Notes under the pieces: model-generated
The model's input: the letters and a program-made list of their open reading frames with translations, nothing else
The model's database searches: none
What the model was told of the DNA's origin: nothing
Source of the DNA: Anaeramoeba flamelloides
Lineage: Eukaryota; Metamonada; Anaeramoebidae
Assembly (NCBI GenBank): GCA_027625915.1
Contig: JANTQA010000070.1
Coordinates: 6,081,001 to 6,145,000, forward strand
Direction of reading: 5' to 3'
DNA length: 64,000 nucleotides
Made by a program: the position numbers and the translations under genes
In this document: piece by piece, positions 59,385 to 64,000 of the stretch
How positions within the stretch are numbered: position 1 is the first letter of the stretch
How the letters are laid out: each line of letters opens with the position of its first letter

Positions 59385-61726
59385 ATTTCATTTTATTTTT
59401 GATTTTTTATTTTTTTTTTAATTTATGAATAGTTATATTTTATTTATTCAAATAATATTTTCTTATTTCTCTTTTATTTCTTAACAATTAAATTTAATAA
59501 AAGTGTAGAATAAAAAATAAATGAAGAATAAAGAAATATTTTTTTTAATTATCTAAATTATTATATTTTTTTTTCTTTTTCTTTTGAAAAAAGTGTGGTT
59601 CTTATTGAGAGTATTACAAAATATACACACTTTAAGAATAATTTTTTAGGAATAGTTAAATTCTAAAACTTAATTTTAATGAGTGTTTTGTGTTTTTTTG
59701 TAAATAAATTGTTTTTTATTTCGTTATCAGTTAACAAAAAAGATGAAAATTTTCATAAATTCTATATTAAACAATATTCTTTATCAACTTTGTAATTATC
59801 AATTTTGCGTTTTTTCATGATTTAATCAAAAAAAATTGGTGTTTGGATTTTAAAAATTTTGATTTGGAGTTTAGTTGTATTTTCACTTTGTGAAAAAAAT
59901 TTTTTAAATAACAATCAGAGTTCACATTTTGATTCTTTTGTGAAAAAATCCTTAAATAGTTCTTTTTTTTTTTTTGATTTCAATTATAATCAAATGATTC
60001 TTTTTTATTTCAATGATTAATTACAACTTATTTCTTTTTTAAATACGGTTTTTACAACGAATCACACCATTCTCAAAATTTAATAATAAATATATATTTT
60101 TTTTAAAAATTGTTTTAAAGGATTTAATATTTCTAAAATTTATAAATTTTTGGTTTTTCTTATTGAGATTGTAGTTTGAATCTCCTCATCGATAATCCTC
60201 ATGTTTTTGTGTTTACTACTCTTAAGAAAACTATTTTAGTTTAAAATGAAATTAAAATATGCTTGTTTTTTTTTTAATAGAGTTTTGGTACGAAATAAAA
60301 ATCTTTTTTTTGATTCCATGTAATCTAGAATAAAATAATTTTTAATGTTATTTGAATAATTATACCAAAAGGGTCTTTAATAAGTGTAATTTATTTGCAA
60401 AAAATGATTATATTTGGATTTATTTTTATATTATGATTTCAAATTTAAAGTTTTGAGATTCTAAAAATTCCAAAAATATGATCATTTTGGGTAATCTGGT
60501 AATAATCCCTTGATGAATTAATTACTTTTAAAAAAAAAAAACTGATTATTAGTCATTCCACATAAATAATTTACTACATATATACGAAATAATCCATTGT
60601 TAAAAAAAACTTGGTACGTAAGGGATTATTTTATGTTGTTTTGAGGTATTTATTTACAAATAGTGAATAATAGGGGGAATTGATCTTTTTGAAAGGATGA
60701 ATTGTCTTCATATATCTTTGGAATTTAAACCATATTTTATCCCCAATTGGAACAAATTTAAAATTTAACTTTATGTTTTCAATAACTTCATTGGGAAAAA
60801 AGAACTTTGAAGAATTTGTTCCTAAAAGTCGCATTTAAAATAACAACTTTATTTTACAAATTTATTTCTGTTTTTGTTTTTTATTATCTTGCTGAGTTAG
60901 ATAGTGAGTTGAAAAAATACAAGGTAACTCTTATTGTTTCATTTGTTCAAAGAAATTTTATTTAAATTTCTTTATTGTAGGAACCCATATAACTCAAAAT
61001 AAATATATTGTCCTTTTTATTAAGATTTAGTTTAATATAAATTTCTTTAACTTCACAATAAGTCATCAGTTTACTTGTAACACTATCATTCTTTTCTTTC
61101 TTCCAGAACAAAATCATAACATAACAAAGTGATTATTTCCAAATCAAAGTAATAAAGATATATCTTGGCTGCTTAAAGTTCAATTCATCAAAAAGAAAAT
61201 TCATAAAAATGAAAATATTAAATTTAAATAAAATTTCTCAAAAAATTTATCAATGTTAATCAAAATTTATGAAAACAAAAAAGGAAAAATTTTCAACTAA
61301 TATAATTTACAATATAATATTTTCTTAATATATCAAGGAAATAATTTTCAATATTGGTTTTAACTTGAACATATGATAGAATACTAAATTATCATTTAGA
61401 TGTTGTATTGAAAAAAGAATAAAAAAAAAAACTTTGTAAGAGATTTGAAACATGGGTATTTTAGGCCAATTGTACAAATAATATGAAAAACTATTTTTAT
61501 AATCAAGATATTTTTTTCCTTAGATGTTATAATTAAATAATCTTTTCTAAAAACAAAGTAAATTTGCTACTAGTAAATCAATCATGGTTTGAGAAAAAGT
61601 AACATTAAAAAATTCCTGGATTTTCTAAATCTTGAAGTATTTTCAAAACTTTCAAACACCCACATGCACTGTTTTGCCCTTTAAAAGACTTTATAATACT
61701 TATAAAAGTGAAAAGATTTTGTTTTA
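59385..61726. other. Intergenic DNA downstream of the BEACH gene
   Basis: AATAAA-like hexamers occur at 59495-59520, just past the stop. A 67-codon ATG frame on the minus strand (60631-60834) has fairly varied composition but no recognisable family and no partner exon, so it is not called. No repeat is recognised. Confidence 0.45.
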
Positions 61727-61921
61727 CAGTCATTTTCACTTTTAAGGCACAAACTTTCAACAAAATTTCAGGCACAATATAAATCTCAAATTAAGGTACA
61801 AAATTCAGTTTCTAGTAAAATAAATTGTAAAAAAAAAATTACAAATTTTGTGCCTTAATTTGAGATTTTTTTGTGCCTTAAATTTCGTTGAAAGTTTGTG
61901 CCTTAAAAGTGGAACTGACTG
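61727..61921. mobile_element. Tc1/mariner-type palindromic MITE, family M1 copy 2
   Basis: TA flanks both ends (61725-61726 and 61922-61923). Left terminus CAGTCATTTTCACTTTTAAG, right terminus inverted CAGTCAGTTCCACTTTTAAG. It is 195 bp and fully alignable with 33163-33358. Confidence 0.82.
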
Positions 61922-61976
61922 TATAAAATTCATGAATTTTTTGTAGTGTATGACTAAATTTCACAACTTTTATTGA

Positions 61977-63795
61977 ACAGACCTCAATTTGATTTGAATT
62001 TCTTAAACAATATATCCAATTTTGATAAAATGTTTTCTTGATTTTTATTATTCCAAATACTATTAAAATTCTAAGAATAAAATTATCTAGATCTATTAAT
62101 ACTTCAAAATAATAAATAAAGGATCTTTATATAAAAAAATAATCCAAGTGAGCTCTCTCTCAAAAAAAAAACAATAATTTATATTCTAAGATATCTGAAA
62201 TAATTCATTTATATATATATATATATATATATATAGATTATTTCATCTCGAGAGCGATCGTTTTGAGGATTTTATTTAACTTTTTTTGATTTTAAAATTT
62301 ATTTATCAAATTAAGGTGGTCAACAGATTAAAGGAAATTTTGTACTTTTTTGCAATTTTGAAGAGGATCAGAAAATAACATTTTTTACTTTGGTTGTACC
62401 CTATTGATTTTTATTTTATAAAGTACTTAATTCATTAGATTATTTAATTTTTTTTTTTCAAAGTCTCAAAGAAAACCCGACAATATTATATTGAGTTGAA
62501 TTGCATAAAATAGTGGTTTCGGGTGTTGAATGACTTATATTTTATTCTTATTTCAACATAATCGTCTGGCATTTAATTTTTTCATTTAATTTTTTCAACA
62601 TTTTTTAATAGTTTTTTTTTCAACATGACAACAAAAAGCAATAAGAAAGATTTTTTTTATCAGTGAAATTTGGGAGAAATGAATTTTGTTTAAAAAGAAC
62701 AACAACATTACAATTGGGGGGGGGAAAAAAAAAAAATTCAAATGGACTTTAATAGCTAGAAGGATTCCAAAAAAAAATTATAATTATCCCAAAACATATC
62801 TGGTTAGAGTTTTAAACACTATAATTTGGTGAAATTAGAGAAGTAAATATGATTATATTTTTATAAATTTTTTAAACACAAAATAACTACTATTAATTGA
62901 AAAATAAAAAGATAAAAATTTTCATTTAGCTATCAAAAAAAATCCCAATTTATTCAAAGAATTATAATATCTCTATAAAATCTACATTTCTTTTGAAGAA
63001 AAGTATAATCCATAGTTCTTTACTGATTCAAAAATTTGAAATTTAACTTGACTTTGAAAATCTTTTTTATTCTAATCTGAATGAAAATTTTTTTCCATTT
63101 ATTTTACAACAAATAGTATAAGTTTTATTCTAGAATCCAAAATTATCTTGTCCCAAAAAAAAATATTTATTATAAATAAAAGTGGATCCAATTTTATCAA
63201 TTCTTTTCTCTTTTTTTTTTTTTATTGTTTAACATTACTATAAAAAAAAATATCAAATAATTCTTTTAAAAAAATTTTTATAGAATCTCCGATCATACTA
63301 AATTAAATTAAAATACTCTTTTTTTGTCTCTCTCAAATTTTTATTATGTCTTAAAGTGTTGTTATTCCCTTAAACACTTTTAAAAAATTCAAACTAATTT
63401 TTGACAAATAAAAAAATCTAAAAGAAACTAATTAATAAACAATGAGAGACAAGAAAAATAATCTCCAAAACTCATCACACTCAAACAACACCTATAACAA
63501 TACATCTCTTTAAAGATTGATTTAGTTTTGAAATAATTTCAAAGATAAGAAGAATAATTATCGAATGAAATAACAGAAAAAATCTTAAATGAGAGAATAA
63601 CTTTGTTTGACCTTAAAAAAGTTCCCTATTTTACAGATCAACTCATTAAATACAAGAAATTCATACAAGAATACTCAACTCTTAACAAAAATCACAAATT
63701 GTTTCTAAATATCGTAAAATTGATCAAAAATTTTAATCCAGTTAAATTTTTTCATTTTTTTCATTACTTATTTTTATTGATCTACAGAAATTCTT
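61977..63795 (+). repeat. Duplicate of the eL18 5' flank, with an insertion
   Basis: Aligns with 15508-16220 in two blocks (61977-62310 and 63374-63795). A (TA)13 run at 62210-62235 has expanded where the eL18 copy has only a short TATATA. The 67-codon frame at 63603-63806 lies in this flank and is not a gene. Confidence 0.7.
62315..63369. mobile_element. 1055-bp insertion with TTAA target duplication (piggyBac-type)
   Basis: TTAA occurs at 62311-62314 and 63370-63373. The ends read GGTGGTCAACAG at the left and, inverted, GGGAATAACAAC at the right. The matching position in the eL18 flank (about 15809) reads through without the insert (ATCAAATTGGACAC). TTAA duplication with G-rich ends is typical of piggyBac. 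No coding frame is present, so it is non-autonomous. Confidence 0.7.
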
Positions 63796-64000
63796 ATGAG
63801 ACGTAAATTATCAAACAAGAAATTTGAAGCAAAGTCCAAGAAAAAAGTTGCCAAAAAGGTATTACCTTCATTCCCTCTTTTTTTTGTTTTAAGCCTTTAA
63901 ATTTGTTTTTCTTTTTTCTCAGCAAAATTTTTTTTTCGAAATTTTCTTCTTTCATCTTAACAATTTCTAAAAAAATAGGAACCAGGGTTCAAATTCACAC
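63796..64000 (+). CDS. First exon of an unidentified basic protein, cut by the window edge
   Basis: Exon 1 (63796-63858) reads MRRKLSNKKFEAKSKKKVAK and one more Lys. A donor GTATTA and an acceptor AAATAG bound a 120-nt intron (63859-63978). The next exon begins in phase 0 with EPGFKFT and runs off the window. The start is supported by its flank, which matches the eL18 flank up to the start codon. The Lys/Arg-rich start suggests a ribosomal or nucleolar protein, but I cannot identify it. Confidence 0.5.

Noticed and set aside
60631-60834. 67-codon minus-strand frame with mixed composition
   Set aside because: Has an ATG but no recognisable domain, conserved partner or nearby exon; support is too weak for a gene call.
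63603-63806. 67-codon frame before the last gene
   Set aside because: It lies in the duplicated flank; the homologous frame before eL18 is not maintained.

Overview
The window is very AT-rich nuclear DNA from a protist. Genes are sparse: six are recognisable in 64 kb. They are split by GT...AG introns of about 0.2 to 3.7 kb, and the standard stop codons are used. The proteins are eukaryotic but padded with long Lys/Glu/Asn runs, coded by simple GAA/AAA/AAT sequence. Genome style and protein texture fit an anaerobic amoeba of the Anaeramoeba type (Metamonada) best. This is an inference from style; no marker gene here proves it, and an amoebozoan cannot be excluded.

Layout, left to right. (1) 2646-7818, minus: an ABHD17-like serine hydrolase (depalmitoylase family) in two exons around a 3.6-kb intron. 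(2) 11785-12931, minus: GINS replication-complex subunit Psf3. Its first intron holds an open frame for an ING-type PHD finger. (3) 16221-17097, plus: ribosomal protein eL18 in two exons. (4) 22744-30564, plus: a leucine-rich-repeat/PP2C phosphatase of about 1351 residues, resembling PHLPP without its PH domain, in two exons around a 3.8-kb intron. (5) About 35425-59384, plus: a giant BEACH-domain protein (armadillo-like region, concanavalin-like domain, PH, BEACH, WD40; about 3890 residues) assembled from eight exons. Every junction I chose keeps the reading frame. The first three exons are less certain than the last five. (6) 63796 to the window edge: the first exon of an unidentified small basic protein. 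Its 5' flank is a duplicate of the eL18 5' flank.

The rest is intergenic and intronic DNA crowded with old mobile DNA. This includes a 545-bp terminal-inverted-repeat family in several copies, two Tc1/mariner-like non-autonomous families with TA flanks, a 1055-bp insertion flanked by TTAA whose empty site survives upstream of eL18, 5'-truncated LINE tails with poly-A and perfect target-site duplications, short fold-back elements, and a 760-bp repeat of unknown class present three times.

The genes do not form a pathway. They are housekeeping (translation, DNA replication) and membrane or signalling functions (depalmitoylation, dephosphorylation, vesicle trafficking). All exon models come from reading frame, splice dinucleotides and remembered family sequences; no search or transcript data were available.
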